Assembly: GCA_963752815.1 (NCBI GenBank)
Contig: CAVVZI010000009.1
Span: forward strand, 251,130 to 315,129
Length of the DNA: 64,000 nucleotides
DNA from: Sva-07 sp963752815
Lineage (GTDB): Bacteria; Actinomycetota; Acidimicrobiia; Acidimicrobiales; Ilumatobacteraceae
Reading direction: 5' to 3'
Of this stretch, positions 46,444-54,583 are shown one piece after another. How positions within the stretch are numbered: position 1 is the first letter of the stretch; each line of letters starts with the position of its first letter. The position numbers were made by a program, and so were the translations under genes. The notes below the pieces were generated by a model. It was given only the letters and a program-made list of their open reading frames with translations, was not told the origin of the DNA and did not search any database.

Positions 46444-47270
46444 CAGATGCACCGGTTCCGGATCGTGCCGATGTTCTCGACCCACGATTCGATCACGTCA
46501 CCCGCCCGGAGGAATCGGGGCGGTTGGCGCGTCGCGCCGATGCCGGCGGGTGTGCCGGTGAAGATGATGTCGCCCGGCCACAGGGGCAGGATCGCGGAGA
46601 GGTCGGCGACGAGTCGCGGGACACCGAACACGAGGTCGTTCGTGCGCGCGTCCTGCATCTTCTCGCCTCCGACCGAACAGCCGAGCGCGAGGTTGTCGGG
46701 ATCATCGAACTCGTCCGGCGTCACGACCACCGGCCCGAGCGGGCCGTAGCCCTTCCGGGACTTGCCGAGGGAGAACTGACTCCCCGCGGCGAACTGGAGC
46801 ACCCGGTCGCTGATGTCCTGGCCGACCGTGAGCCCGGCGACGTGCTCCCACGCGTCGGCCTCGGCGACGTTCTCGGCCTGCCGGCCGATCACCGCGACGA
46901 GTTCGACCTCCCAGTCGGCGGTCCCGTTCGACACGTCGACGTCGCTGAACGGCCCGCTCAGGCTGGCGGGGAACTTCGTGAACGTCGCCGGCACCGTCGG
47001 GACCTCCATGCCCGACTCCTCGGCATGGCTGCGGTAGTTGAGGCCGATGGCGAACACCTGCGCCGGCCGCGGGACGGGACAGTCGAGGTCGCCCTCGACG
47101 AGCGGACCCGTGCCCGCTGTGACGCTGTCGGCGAATTCGCGGAACGCGGTCCAGTCGGCGTACGGGCTCATCGGATCGGCGCCGAACGCGCCGCCCGATG
47201 CCGTCTCGATGTCCGCGACCTCGTCGCCGAGCACGAGCGCGGCGCGGCCCTTCACGCTGGCAATCCTCAT
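46443..47270 (-). CDS. fumarylacetoacetate-hydrolase family protein
   Basis: 275 residues from MRIASVKGRAALVLGDEVAD. FAH fold: VFAIGLNYRSHAEESGM, PATFTKFPASL, DWEVELVAVIGRQ with the metal Glu pair, GLTVGQDISDRVLQ, KGYGPLGPVVVTPDEF and FTGTPAGIGATRQPPRFLRAGD. These enzymes hydrate or hydrolyse keto-dienoates from ring cleavage (hydratase, decarboxylase or isomerase). It overlaps both neighbours: ATGA with the monooxygenase stop, TGATG with the hydrolase start. Confidence 0.92.
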   Translation of the reverse strand: MRIASVKGRAALVLGDEVADIETASGGAFGADPMSPYADWTAFREFADSVTAGTGPLVEGDLDCPVPRPAQVFAIGLNYRSHAEESGMEVPTVPATFTKFPASLSGPFSDVDVSNGTADWEVELVAVIGRQAENVAEADAWEHVAGLTVGQDISDRVLQFAAGSQFSLGKSRKGYGPLGPVVVTPDEFDDPDNLALGCSVGGEKMQDARTNDLVFGVPRLVADLSAILPLWPGDIIFTGTPAGIGATRQPPRFLRAGDVIESWVENIGTIRNRCI

Positions 47271-48826
47271 GGTCTGATTCCTCCTCGTAGGCGGGTGTGT
47301 AGATCGGCGAGCAGCTCCGTGGCGCCTGCGGCATCCGGCGCGACGCCGTGCACGTGGAAGTCGGGACGCTGCAACGCCCAGGTTGCACCATGCGCGGCGA
47401 ACCAGTCGACGTAGGTGCCGTCGACGTCGTCGGCAGGGTCGACGGCGATGATCGAGCCGCCGATCGAGCCGAACCACACGGCCAGTGGAGATGCCGGCTC
47501 GATCGGCTGATCATCGATCGTCACCAGACGCCATCCGACCCCATGGACGTCGTCGAAGCGGCACCGACCGCCGCCGGACGCGACGTTGCCCTGGACGAAC
47601 AGGTGACCGGCGACCGGATCGTCGGCCGGCAGGAGCGCACCGGCGAGGAACGGGGGCGGCGGGATCGCCGTCGCATCGTCGGTGACCGCGGCGCTCATCA
47701 GCTCGTCACGGGCCGCCGCTTCGACCGGGTCGGGCACACAGATGATCTTGCCGAGCTCCATCGAGAGCTCGATCACCGCCCGCGCACTCGGCAACCGTTC
47801 CTCGGTGTAGCTGTCGAGCAACTCGGCACTCGTGTCGCCGCCGAGCGCGAGGTCGAGCTTCCACGCGAGGTTGATCGCGTCACGCAGCCCCGAGCACATG
47901 CCCTGACCGGCGAACGGTGGCATCAGGTGGGCGGCGTCGCCGGCGAGGAACACTCGATCGCGGCGCCAGGTCTCGGCGTAGCGGGCGTTGAACGTGTAGA
48001 CCGCGTGGCGTTCGAGCACGGCGTTGTCCGGGGTGACATCCCAGGCGGCGAGCAGCCTCCACGCCGCTTCGACGTTGTTGAGGTCGGCGATGTCCTCGTC
48101 CGGCAGACGCATGAACTCCCACCGACGACGGCCGGGTCCACCGGAGACGACCGTGGTCGGGCGGGCCGGGTCGCACACCTGCAGGTTGATCGGGTCGAAC
48201 ACCCGCGGCTCGTTGAGGATGACGTCGACGATCAGCCAGTCGTAGAAGTACCCGAGGTCGTGCATCGGCAGGCCGACGAGGCCGCGGACGGTGCTGTTCG
48301 CACCATCGCAGCCGACCGCATATCGGCTGCGTACGGCCACCACGTGGCCGTCGGACGCGACGGCCGAGACCGTGACGCCATCGTCGTCCTGGTCGAGCCC
48401 GGCCACCTCGACGCCGCGCCGCAGGTCGATCGTCGGCAACTCGCGCGCCCGTGCTTCCAGCAACGCCTCCAGCGCCGGCTGGTTGAACATCGACGACGCC
48501 GGCCAACCGCTCCCGCCAGGCCCCTTCCGGCCGAAGCGGACCAGCGTCGTGCGGTCCGAGTTGCACCATTCGTAGATGTCGGCCGGCTCCGAGATCCGGC
48601 CGAGGCCATCGCCGACGCCACACGCCTGCAGGATGCGAGCCACCTCGTCGTCGAAGTGCACCGCCCTCGGCATCGGATACGGCTCGCGCCACCGTTCGAG
48701 GATCGTGACCGTCCGGCCGCGCTGCGCCAGCAGGATGGCGAGCACGATCCCGACCGGGCCGCACCCGACGATCGTGACATCGACCTCGACGTCGACCGAC
48801 CCGGCGGCGGCGGTGGATGCGCTCAT
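47267..48826 (-). CDS. FAD-dependent aromatic monooxygenase (MhpA-like)
   Basis: 519 residues. FAD site VTIVGCGPVGIVLAILLAQRG, DG-type motif SRYAVGCDGANSTVRGLVG, and second FAD segment RVFLAGDAAHLMPPFAGQGM followed by GLRDAINLAWKLDLAL: the group A flavin hydroxylase pattern of 3-(3-hydroxyphenyl)propionate and resorcinol-type hydroxylases. It would add a hydroxyl to a phenolic ring using NAD(P)H and oxygen, giving a catechol for the dioxygenase. ATGA overlap with both neighbours. Confidence 0.93.
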   Translation of the reverse strand: MSASTAAAGSVDVEVDVTIVGCGPVGIVLAILLAQRGRTVTILERWREPYPMPRAVHFDDEVARILQACGVGDGLGRISEPADIYEWCNSDRTTLVRFGRKGPGGSGWPASSMFNQPALEALLEARARELPTIDLRRGVEVAGLDQDDDGVTVSAVASDGHVVAVRSRYAVGCDGANSTVRGLVGLPMHDLGYFYDWLIVDVILNEPRVFDPINLQVCDPARPTTVVSGGPGRRRWEFMRLPDEDIADLNNVEAAWRLLAAWDVTPDNAVLERHAVYTFNARYAETWRRDRVFLAGDAAHLMPPFAGQGMCSGLRDAINLAWKLDLALGGDTSAELLDSYTEERLPSARAVIELSMELGKIICVPDPVEAAARDELMSAAVTDDATAIPPPPFLAGALLPADDPVAGHLFVQGNVASGGGRCRFDDVHGVGWRLVTIDDQPIEPASPLAVWFGSIGGSIIAVDPADDVDGTYVDWFAAHGATWALQRPDFHVHGVAPDAAGATELLADLHTRLRGGIRP

Positions 48827-49713
48827 GGCTGGCGGAGTGGCTGGTGGCCCCACAGGCTGATCTGGTCGTAGCGACGGTTGTCGTCCCAGTCGGCCGGCAC
48901 GACGCGGGCGCCGTGGCCGACCTCGACCTGGAACCCGGCCGGGCTCTGGACGTAGAAGCTGAACATGCCGTCGTTGTCGTGACGGCCGAGGCCGTTCGGG
49001 ATCGGCAGATCCGACGCCCACGCCCGGTCGAACGCCGCACCGACGTCGTCACGGTCGTTCGTCTCGAACATCACGTGGTGCAAGGCCTGCGGCAGCTCGA
49101 ACGGTGCGCGGGCGAGGGCCAGCGTGTGGTGCCGCTCGTTGCAGTGGTAGAAGCGGACCTCGAGCACGATGCCGGGCGCGAGCTCCATCTCCAGCCAGTC
49201 GGACTGCTGCAACCCGAGCGCCCCGATGGCGAACTCGTGCGACTCGTCGAACCGGGTGGTGGCGAACACGCAGTGTCCGAAGCCCACGCCCTCGGTGTGG
49301 AAACCCGACGGCACGAGCGCCGAATCGAACGGCGCGGACGCTTCGGCCAGTCCGGTGACCAGCTCGATCTGCACACCCCACGGCGCGGTGGTGCTGCTCA
49401 GCCGTGAGACACCACGTGCGGCGCACTCGTGCGCTGCCGCCTCGGTGAGTTCGTGGCCGGACGACCGGATGAGTTCGGCGACGGCATCGAACGCGGCGTC
49501 GTCGGTCGCCTCGAATCCCACGAACGATGCGTCGTTGGCATCGCCGGCTTCGACGAGGAGCCGGTGCACCTTGGCGTCGTCGCGCCAGGTGTGCGTCGTG
49601 GCACCGACCGGCGTGCCCGGCATGAGCCCGATGACGTCACCGAAGAACGCATCGAGCGACGACGGCTCTGGCACCTGGATGCCGAGGTAGGCGAGTTCGA
49701 GGTGGTCGTACAT
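48823..49713 (-). CDS. extradiol (meta-cleavage) ring dioxygenase, VOC type
   Basis: 296 residues. Two VOC modules, as in 2,3-dihydroxybiphenyl dioxygenase. Candidate Fe(II) ligands: His in GFGHCVFATT, His in LPQALHHVMFETND and Glu in GFQVEVGHGARVV. Other fit: AYLGIQVPEPSSLDAFF at the start and FSFYVQSPAGFQVEVG near the end. Cleaves a catecholic ring beside the hydroxyls. First gene of the minus-strand operon; a TGTTGCAACA palindrome lies 29-38 bases before its ATG. Downstream genes overlap it. Confidence 0.92.
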   Translation of the reverse strand: MYDHLELAYLGIQVPEPSSLDAFFGDVIGLMPGTPVGATTHTWRDDAKVHRLLVEAGDANDASFVGFEATDDAAFDAVAELIRSSGHELTEAAAHECAARGVSRLSSTTAPWGVQIELVTGLAEASAPFDSALVPSGFHTEGVGFGHCVFATTRFDESHEFAIGALGLQQSDWLEMELAPGIVLEVRFYHCNERHHTLALARAPFELPQALHHVMFETNDRDDVGAAFDRAWASDLPIPNGLGRHDNDGMFSFYVQSPAGFQVEVGHGARVVPADWDDNRRYDQISLWGHQPLRQP

Positions 49714-49741
49714 GGCCGCGACAATACGGCATCACGATAAC

Positions 49742-49751
49742 TGTTGCAACA
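49742..49751. promoter_or_regulatory. MarR-type operator, copy 1 (TGTTGCAACA)
   Basis: Perfect 10-bp palindrome, 29-38 bases upstream of the dioxygenase start and just after the marR stop. With its flanks it reads ATAACTGTTGCAACAATTAT, an almost perfect 20-bp palindrome in an AT-rich patch. The identical decamer recurs on the other side of marR. Confidence 0.65.
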
Positions 49752-49752
49752 A

Positions 49753-50262
49753 TTATTTCGTCCGGTCGGCGAAGCGCGACGCACCGAGGTCGGGACCCCA
49801 CAGCGACTTCAGCAGCAGGCGGTCGAGTTGCCGGATCTCGTCGACCGACAGGTTCGACCACTGCCGTTCGTGCAGCGCGTTGATCTCGGGCGTGATCGCC
49901 TCGAACACCGCACGCCCCTTCGCGGTCGCCCGAACCAGCACACCCCGGCGATCGGCGGGGTTCGGGAAGCGCTCGGCCAGACCCGCCCGCTCGAGCCGGT
50001 CGACGAGACGGGTGGTGTCGGAGGCGCGGTTCAACAGTCCGTCGGCGACGGCCCCGATCGGCATACCGGCGTCAGGGTCATCGGCGAGACACAGCACGAA
50101 CAGCGCCACGTACTGCGCGTGCGTGAGATCGACCGTTCGGCAGATGGCCTCCAACTGGTCGAGGTTCCGATTCGCCAGGAGCAGCACGTTCAGGTGGACG
50201 TTGCGGCCGCGGGTCACCGAACGCGGCTCTCGGAGGTTCCGGATGGCGCTCCGTTCGGTCAT
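49753..50262 (-). CDS. MarR-family transcriptional regulator
   Basis: 169 residues. Winged helix: LTHAQYVALFVLCLADDPDA, IGAVADGLLNRASDTTRLVDRLERAGLAERFPNPADRRGVLVRATAKG. N-terminal arm is basic (REPRSVTRGRN). MarR dimers bind palindromes and release on binding phenolic ligands. It lies between the dioxygenase operon and the divergent amidohydrolase, with an identical decamer palindrome in both flanking promoters, so control of both units and of itself is likely. Confidence 0.93.
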   Translation of the reverse strand: MTERSAIRNLREPRSVTRGRNVHLNVLLLANRNLDQLEAICRTVDLTHAQYVALFVLCLADDPDAGMPIGAVADGLLNRASDTTRLVDRLERAGLAERFPNPADRRGVLVRATAKGRAVFEAITPEINALHERQWSNLSVDEIRQLDRLLLKSLWGPDLGASRFADRTK

Positions 50263-50310
50263 CCGATGCAGGATAGAGCCGCTGCCGGGTTTGTGTGCGG
50301 ATACGGAATG

Positions 50311-50320
50311 TGTTGCAACA
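50311..50320. promoter_or_regulatory. MarR-type operator, copy 2 (TGTTGCAACA)
   Basis: Second exact TGTTGCAACA, in the 93-base divergent gap between marR and the amidohydrolase, 36-45 bases before the latter's ATG. Placed to block both promoters. Confidence 0.65.
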
Positions 50321-50355
50321 GACTTTGTGAGACCGTTGAAGTATGGTGACCACCT

Positions 50356-51315
50356 ATGGAGCCATCACTGCTCGACATCCACGCGCACTACCTGCCGCCG
50401 GCCTACCGCGAGGCCGCCGTCGCCGCCGGGCACTCGCAGCCGGACGGAATGGCCGCGTTGCCGGAGTGGACGGCGGACGCGCACGTCGAGTTGATGGATC
50501 GTCTCGGGATCGCCGTCAGCATGCTGTCGATCTCCTCGCCGGGCGTGCACTTCGGCGATGACGGCGCGGCCCGAGCGCTCGCCCGCCAGGTCAACGACGA
50601 CGGTCGGCGGGCGCGAGATGCCCACCCCGGGCGGTTCGGCGTGCTGGCGTCGTTGCCGCTGCCCGACGTCGCCGGCGCACTCGACGAGATCGCGTACGCC
50701 TACGACGAGCTGGGCGTCGACGGCGTGGTGCTGCTCACCAACCTGAACGGCACCTACCTCGGTGATGCGACGCTCGAGCCGGTGTTCGACGAGCTCGACC
50801 GGCGCCGGGCGCGGATCTTCCTGCATCCCACCTCGCCGGTCTGCTGGGAGCACACGTCGCTCGGCCGCCCACGACCGATGCTCGAGTTCCTCTTCGACAC
50901 CACCCGCGCGGTCGTCGACCTGGTGCTCAGTGGCACGATCGCCAGGCACCCGAACGTCGAGATCATCGTTCCGCACGCGGGCGCGGCCCTGCCGGTGATC
51001 GCCGACCGCATCGCCGCGTTCTCGATGATCCTCCCCGATCTCGACCCGACGACCGACGTCCTCGCCGATCTCACCCGGTTGCACTACGACCTTGCGGGGT
51101 TCCCGCTCCCCCGCCAACTCGATGCTCTGCTGGCGCTCGCCACCGCCGATCACCTGCACTACGGCAGTGACTACCCGTTCACGCCGGCGCCGGTGGTGGA
51201 GATGCTCCTCGGTCCGATGGGCGAGGTCGGTGAACCGCCGGGGTCCCTCCTGGCCTCGCTCGCCGCCAACACGCGCCGCCTGTTCCCGACACTCCCGATC
51301 GAGGCCACAGCATGA
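50356..51315 (+). CDS. amidohydrolase-2 family protein (ACMSD/decarboxylase-like)
   Basis: 319 residues. LLDIHAHYLPPAYRE carries the HxH metal pair; further ligands in IFLHPTSPVCW, IIVPHAGAALPVIADRI and HYGSDYPFTPAP. This is the ACMSD branch: zinc enzymes that decarboxylate aromatic or muconate semialdehyde acids, or hydrolyse related bonds. Divergent from marR with the shared operator, so it belongs to the aromatic pathway. An ATGA at its stop overlaps the start of a broken metallo-beta-lactamase-fold gene. Confidence 0.92.
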   Translation: MEPSLLDIHAHYLPPAYREAAVAAGHSQPDGMAALPEWTADAHVELMDRLGIAVSMLSISSPGVHFGDDGAARALARQVNDDGRRARDAHPGRFGVLASLPLPDVAGALDEIAYAYDELGVDGVVLLTNLNGTYLGDATLEPVFDELDRRRARIFLHPTSPVCWEHTSLGRPRPMLEFLFDTTRAVVDLVLSGTIARHPNVEIIVPHAGAALPVIADRIAAFSMILPDLDPTTDVLADLTRLHYDLAGFPLPRQLDALLALATADHLHYGSDYPFTPAPVVEMLLGPMGEVGEPPGSLLASLAANTRRLFPTLPIEATA

Positions 51316-51388
51316 CCACCGAAGTGATCCTCACGGGCACGCGGGCCACCCGCCCGGCCCATCACCACTCAGGCCCACCCGCATTCAG
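51312..51388 (+). pseudogene. N-terminal remnant of an MBL-fold hydrolase gene
   Basis: The ATG overlapping the amidohydrolase stop reads MTTEVILTGT and then, one base shifted, GHPPGPSPLRPTR. This resembles the opening of MBL-fold hydrolases (MTTEVxLTGTGxPxPxPxRAGP). The rest of the gene is missing: coding signal ends at the first repeat arm (51388). Probably the former second gene of the amidohydrolase operon. Confidence 0.55.
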
Positions 51389-51439
51389 GTTTGCGGCAGA
51401 CACTCTGCTGCGAGGTGGTCGAAATGTCTGCCGCAAACC
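51388..51439. repeat. GGTTTGCGGCAGACA hairpin, copy 1
   Basis: GGTTTGCGGCAGACA (51388-51402) and TGTCTGCCGCAAACC (51425-51439) form a perfect 15-bp stem. The 22-base loop contains CGAGGTGGTCGAA. Copy 2 follows 14 bases later. The 296 bases between the remnant's operon and the ArsR gene otherwise hold only copy 2 and the arsR promoter. Confidence 0.85.
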
Positions 51440-51453
51440 GAGGGCACCAAATC

Positions 51454-51497
51454 TGCGGCAGACACGTTGACCGAGGTACATCGAAGTGTCTGCCGCA
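51454..51497. repeat. TGCGGCAGACAC hairpin, copy 2
   Basis: TGCGGCAGACAC (51454-51465) pairs with GTGTCTGCCGCA (51486-51497). The 20-base loop contains CGAGGTACATCGAA, sharing CGAGGTNNNTCGAA-like content with copy 1, so loop as well as stem is conserved. Confidence 0.85.
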
Positions 51498-51576
51498 AAA
51501 CGAGACGGGGTCGGAGCAAACGGGAGGGAGTCTCGGTTCGCCGCCATCACTGGACTTCCGCCGCCCCATATCTTGC

Positions 51577-51604
51577 TTGACATATATACGAGGTAACGTA
51601 TACT
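51577..51604 (+). promoter_or_regulatory. Near-consensus promoter with embedded operator for arsR
   Basis: TTGACA (51577-51582), 16-base spacer, TATACT (51599-51604). Transcription would begin about 51611, at or one base before the ATG at 51612, giving a leaderless mRNA. The inverted repeat TATACG-AGGTAA-CGTATA (51585-51602) overlaps the spacer and -10, a natural site for autorepression by the ArsR protein. Confidence 0.75.
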
Positions 51605-51611
51605 CAGGGTC

Positions 51612-51974
51612 ATGGCCGCTGCTGAGCTGGACGTACTCCATGTGATCGCCGAACCGACCCGGCGGCGCATTCTCGACCACGTCCGTGAACACGACCGTTC
51701 GGTCGGTGAACTCGTCGAGCTCACCGGCATGCACCAGCCCGGCGTCTCCCGGCATCTGCGGGTGCTGCGCGACGCCGGCCTCGTCGGCGTCCGCGTCGAC
51801 GCCCAGCGGCGCATCTACCACCTCCGCGCCGAGCCCCTGGCGGAGTTGGACGCCTGGCTGGCCCCGTACCGAAAGCACTGGTCGGGCCGGCTCGACGCGC
51901 TCGAGCGGCATCTCGACCGTACGAATCCACGACCCACCGATCCCACCCCAGTCCCGAGCAAGGAGACGCCATGA
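51612..51974 (+). CDS. ArsR-family HTH regulator
   Basis: 120 residues. Winged helix VIAEPTRRRILDHVREHDRS, VGELVELTGMHQPGVSRHLRVLRDAGLVGVRVDAQRRIYHL. No metal-binding Cys, so it belongs to the non-metal ArsR group that accompanies SRPBCC/AHSA1 proteins. C-terminal ELDAWLAPYRKHWSGRLDALERHL is typical of that group. Overlaps the next gene as ATGA. Likely autoregulated through the inverted repeat in its promoter. Confidence 0.93.
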   Translation: MAAAELDVLHVIAEPTRRRILDHVREHDRSVGELVELTGMHQPGVSRHLRVLRDAGLVGVRVDAQRRIYHLRAEPLAELDAWLAPYRKHWSGRLDALERHLDRTNPRPTDPTPVPSKETP

Positions 51975-52513
51975 CCACTTCCTCCCTCCAGCCGTCCGCC
52001 GATCGCGACGGCACCATCGAGCCGACCGAGTCGGGCGGCGTGATCCGCTTCGAACGCCGGCTCCCCTACCCCGTCGCCGAGGTGTGGTCGGCGATCACCG
52101 AGCCGGCGCGGCTCGCCGAATGGTGGCTCCCGTTCGACGCCGACATCACGGTCGACCTCCAGCCGGGCGGGATGATGGTCATGTCGGCCACGGGTGACGA
52201 GCCGGTCACGATCACGTGCGAGATCCTCCGGGTCGAACCACCACGCCTGCTCGAACACACCCACGTCGACCCCGGGACGCGGATGCTGTGGGAACTCGAG
52301 GACGATCCCGCCGGGACCGTCCTGCGGCTCAGCCACTTCGTGCTCGATCCGGCCCTCGCGATCGAGAACTGCTACGCCGTCGGCCTGCACACCTCGCTCG
52401 ACCGGCTCGGCCCGTGCCTCGCCGGAACGCCGGCACCGTGGGACTGGGACGGCTTCGCCCGGCATCAAGAGCGCTACGCCGCCGCCGGACTCGCGCCCGC
52501 ACTGCCGGACTGA
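51971..52513 (+). CDS. SRPBCC (AHSA1-like) domain protein
   Basis: 180 residues. START/AHSA1 fold: IRFERRLPYPVAEVWSAITEPARLAEWWLPFDADITVDLQPGG, LRVEPPRLLEHTHVDPGTRM, GTVLRLSHFVLDP, GLHTSLDRLG. Binds hydrophobic ligands or helps protein partners; exact role unknown. Always-paired ArsR-AHSA1 modules are common in actinobacteria. Its ATG overlaps the arsR stop; the sequence AGCAAGGAGACGCC before it gives a good ribosome site inside arsR. Confidence 0.92.
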   Translation: MTTSSLQPSADRDGTIEPTESGGVIRFERRLPYPVAEVWSAITEPARLAEWWLPFDADITVDLQPGGMMVMSATGDEPVTITCEILRVEPPRLLEHTHVDPGTRMLWELEDDPAGTVLRLSHFVLDPALAIENCYAVGLHTSLDRLGPCLAGTPAPWDWDGFARHQERYAAAGLAPALPD

Positions 52514-52598
52514 TCGACGCCGGCCGGACCGGCCCGCGTCGCCGGCCGTGGTCGTCCTCCGTTTGAGCGACGCTGATCGCCGCCCTACATTCGGCGCG

Positions 52599-53582
52599 GT
52601 GACCGACAACCTTGCCTCCGGCCGACCCGACCACGGTATGACGGTCGTCGAACTCGAGGAGTTGATCGACGCGTTGCAGGGCGACCTCTCCGCCGACGAT
52701 TTCGTCGAGCGCGGCCTGTCGGTCGAGGGCACCTTCGACGAGATCGACGACCCCGTGCTGATCGGGCCCGACGGCACCCCGATCCTGACGTGGCGGGAGG
52801 GCTACCCGTACGAGGAGCGGATGACCCGGCACGAGTACGAGGAGAGCAAGCGCCTGCTCCAGATCGAGCTGCTGAAGCTGCAGGCGTGGCTGCAGGAGAG
52901 CGGCCACAAGGTGTGTCTCGTGTTCGAGGGCCGCGACGCGGCGGGCAAGGGCGGCACGATCAAGCGGTTCATGGAGCACCTCAACCCGCGGCTCGCGAGG
53001 GTCGTGGCGCTCGGCATCCCGACAGGGCGCGAGCAGGGCCAGTGGTACTTCCAACGGTGGATCGAGCATCTGCCGACGACCGGCGAGATCGTCTTGTTCG
53101 ACCGCTCGTGGTACACCCGAGCCGTCGTCGACCGCGTCATGGGGTACTGCACGGACGATCAGTACGACGAGTTCCTACGCCATGTGCCCGAGTTCGAGCG
53201 TTCCCTGCAGGCGTCCGACATGACGGTGATCAAACTGTGGTTCTCGGTCTCGCGCAAGGAACAGGTGACGCGCTTCACGATCCGCCGGATCGACCCGGTA
53301 CGCCAATGGAAGCTCAGCCCGAGCGACCTCGCGTCACTCGACCGATGGCACGACTACACGGCCGCCAAGGAGGCGATGTTCCTGCACACCGACACCACCG
53401 ACGTGCCGTGGACCGTCGTGCGGAGCAACGACAAGAAGCGCGGCCGGGTCGAGGCGATGCGTTCGGTCCTGGCCAGGTTCGAGTACCCCGACAAGGACCA
53501 TGCCGTCGTCGGCGTTCCCGATCCCCTCATCGTCGGGCCGCCGTCGTTCGTGTCGGCCGACGCCGGCGAGGTCCCGACGTGA
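52599..53582 (+). CDS. ppk2: polyphosphate kinase 2
   Basis: 327 residues, GTG start (52599); Met at 52638 is an alternative. Walker A VFEGRDAAGKGGTIKRFMEHLNPR, Walker B/lid VLFDRSWYTRAVVDRVMG, then LWFSVSRKEQVTRF, QWKLSPSDLASLDRWHDY and DTTDVPWTVVRSNDKKRGR. This is the PPK2 core, which uses polyphosphate to phosphorylate nucleotides (GDP or ADP). The single-domain form with an N-terminal extension (LSVEGTFDEIDDPVL) fits class I. Convergent with a CHAD-domain gene 10 bases away. Confidence 0.95.
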   Translation: MTDNLASGRPDHGMTVVELEELIDALQGDLSADDFVERGLSVEGTFDEIDDPVLIGPDGTPILTWREGYPYEERMTRHEYEESKRLLQIELLKLQAWLQESGHKVCLVFEGRDAAGKGGTIKRFMEHLNPRLARVVALGIPTGREQGQWYFQRWIEHLPTTGEIVLFDRSWYTRAVVDRVMGYCTDDQYDEFLRHVPEFERSLQASDMTVIKLWFSVSRKEQVTRFTIRRIDPVRQWKLSPSDLASLDRWHDYTAAKEAMFLHTDTTDVPWTVVRSNDKKRGRVEAMRSVLARFEYPDKDHAVVGVPDPLIVGPPSFVSADAGEVPT

Positions 53583-53592
53583 CGGCGGCCCG

Positions 53593-54495
53593 CTACCACG
53601 CGTCCCAGTAGCGCTCGAGACGGCGGGCGAAGGGCTTCGGTGGCTCCGCGTAGAGCTGCTCCGCCAGGCTGACGCCGTCGTGTTCGAGCTTCTCCCGGTG
53701 CTGGTCGAGCAGCTCGAGGGCCGCGTGCACGGTGGCCTCACCCCCGAACGAATCCGGGTCGTCGTCGAGTTGAACGCGGAGGACCGCGAGGTCGTGGGCG
53801 TCGCCGAGCCCCTCCGCGAGGCGCTCGAACTGCTTGGCCAGCGGGTCGAGTATCGCCGGTGCCGACGGACCGAGCAGACGGAGGTGGTACCACGAGTACT
53901 TGGCGCGCTTGCGGAGCTCGTGGAAGTTGTCCGGTGTCGGGTCGTCGTACACCACCTCCAGGGCGTCGCGACCTCGGCGGTAGGTCTGGGCCAGTCCGCC
54001 GCGAACCGCGCCCCAGCCGTCGGCGTGAAGGTCGGCGTCGACGACCAGGTCGTGCCCGGCGCGGAGGAGGTCGCCGGCCCGCTCGAACGTCGACGCCCCT
54101 GCATCATCCCCGTCGGGTTCGGCACCGGCGCGCCGGACGAGTTCGGCGCGGACCGACTCGAAATCGTCGAGGCGCGGCGGCTCGGAAGGGACGGCGACGA
54201 CGCTGTCGAACGTCGCGAGGAGGGCCTGCGCGTCACGCAGCCCCGACAGCTCGCGCGCCGCGTCACGGAACGCCTCGTTGGCCGCGCGGTACGTCGCCTG
54301 GTCGAGCGCGGGCCGCACGAGGCGGATCAGGCCGCGGAGTTTCTTGCACCGCTTGCGACAGTCGTGGATGGCGTCCTCGTCGGCGGGGTTCGCCGCAGCG
54401 GATCCGACCTCGTCGAGCGCCTTGTCCGACTGCGTGCTGGCGATCCGCCGGAAGGCGTCGCCCACGGTCTCGTCACGCTCGAAGCGGTACCCCAC
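53593..54495 (-). CDS. CHAD-domain protein (polyphosphate-binding)
   Basis: 300 residues, all-helical. Two CHAD repeats with the conserved His and basic residues: AIHDCRKRCKKLRGLIRL near residue 42 and NFHELRKRAKYSWYHLRLL near 195. CHAD domains bind polyphosphate and occur on polyP granules. No CYTH domain is attached. The stop lies 10 bases from that of ppk2 on the other strand, so the two form a polyphosphate pair by position and function. Confidence 0.93.
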   Translation of the reverse strand: MGYRFERDETVGDAFRRIASTQSDKALDEVGSAAANPADEDAIHDCRKRCKKLRGLIRLVRPALDQATYRAANEAFRDAARELSGLRDAQALLATFDSVVAVPSEPPRLDDFESVRAELVRRAGAEPDGDDAGASTFERAGDLLRAGHDLVVDADLHADGWGAVRGGLAQTYRRGRDALEVVYDDPTPDNFHELRKRAKYSWYHLRLLGPSAPAILDPLAKQFERLAEGLGDAHDLAVLRVQLDDDPDSFGGEATVHAALELLDQHREKLEHDGVSLAEQLYAEPPKPFARRLERYWDAW

Positions 54496-54583
54496 GCCGA
54501 CGTCCTACCCGTTCCTGCTCACGACCGGAACACCAAGTCCCGCCGCCGTTTCCCCCGCGTTCGCGGCGGGTACCACCGCGCAC

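Noticed and set aside
51388..51497. CRISPR array
   Set aside because: Only two units, each an inverted repeat with related loops; no cas genes.
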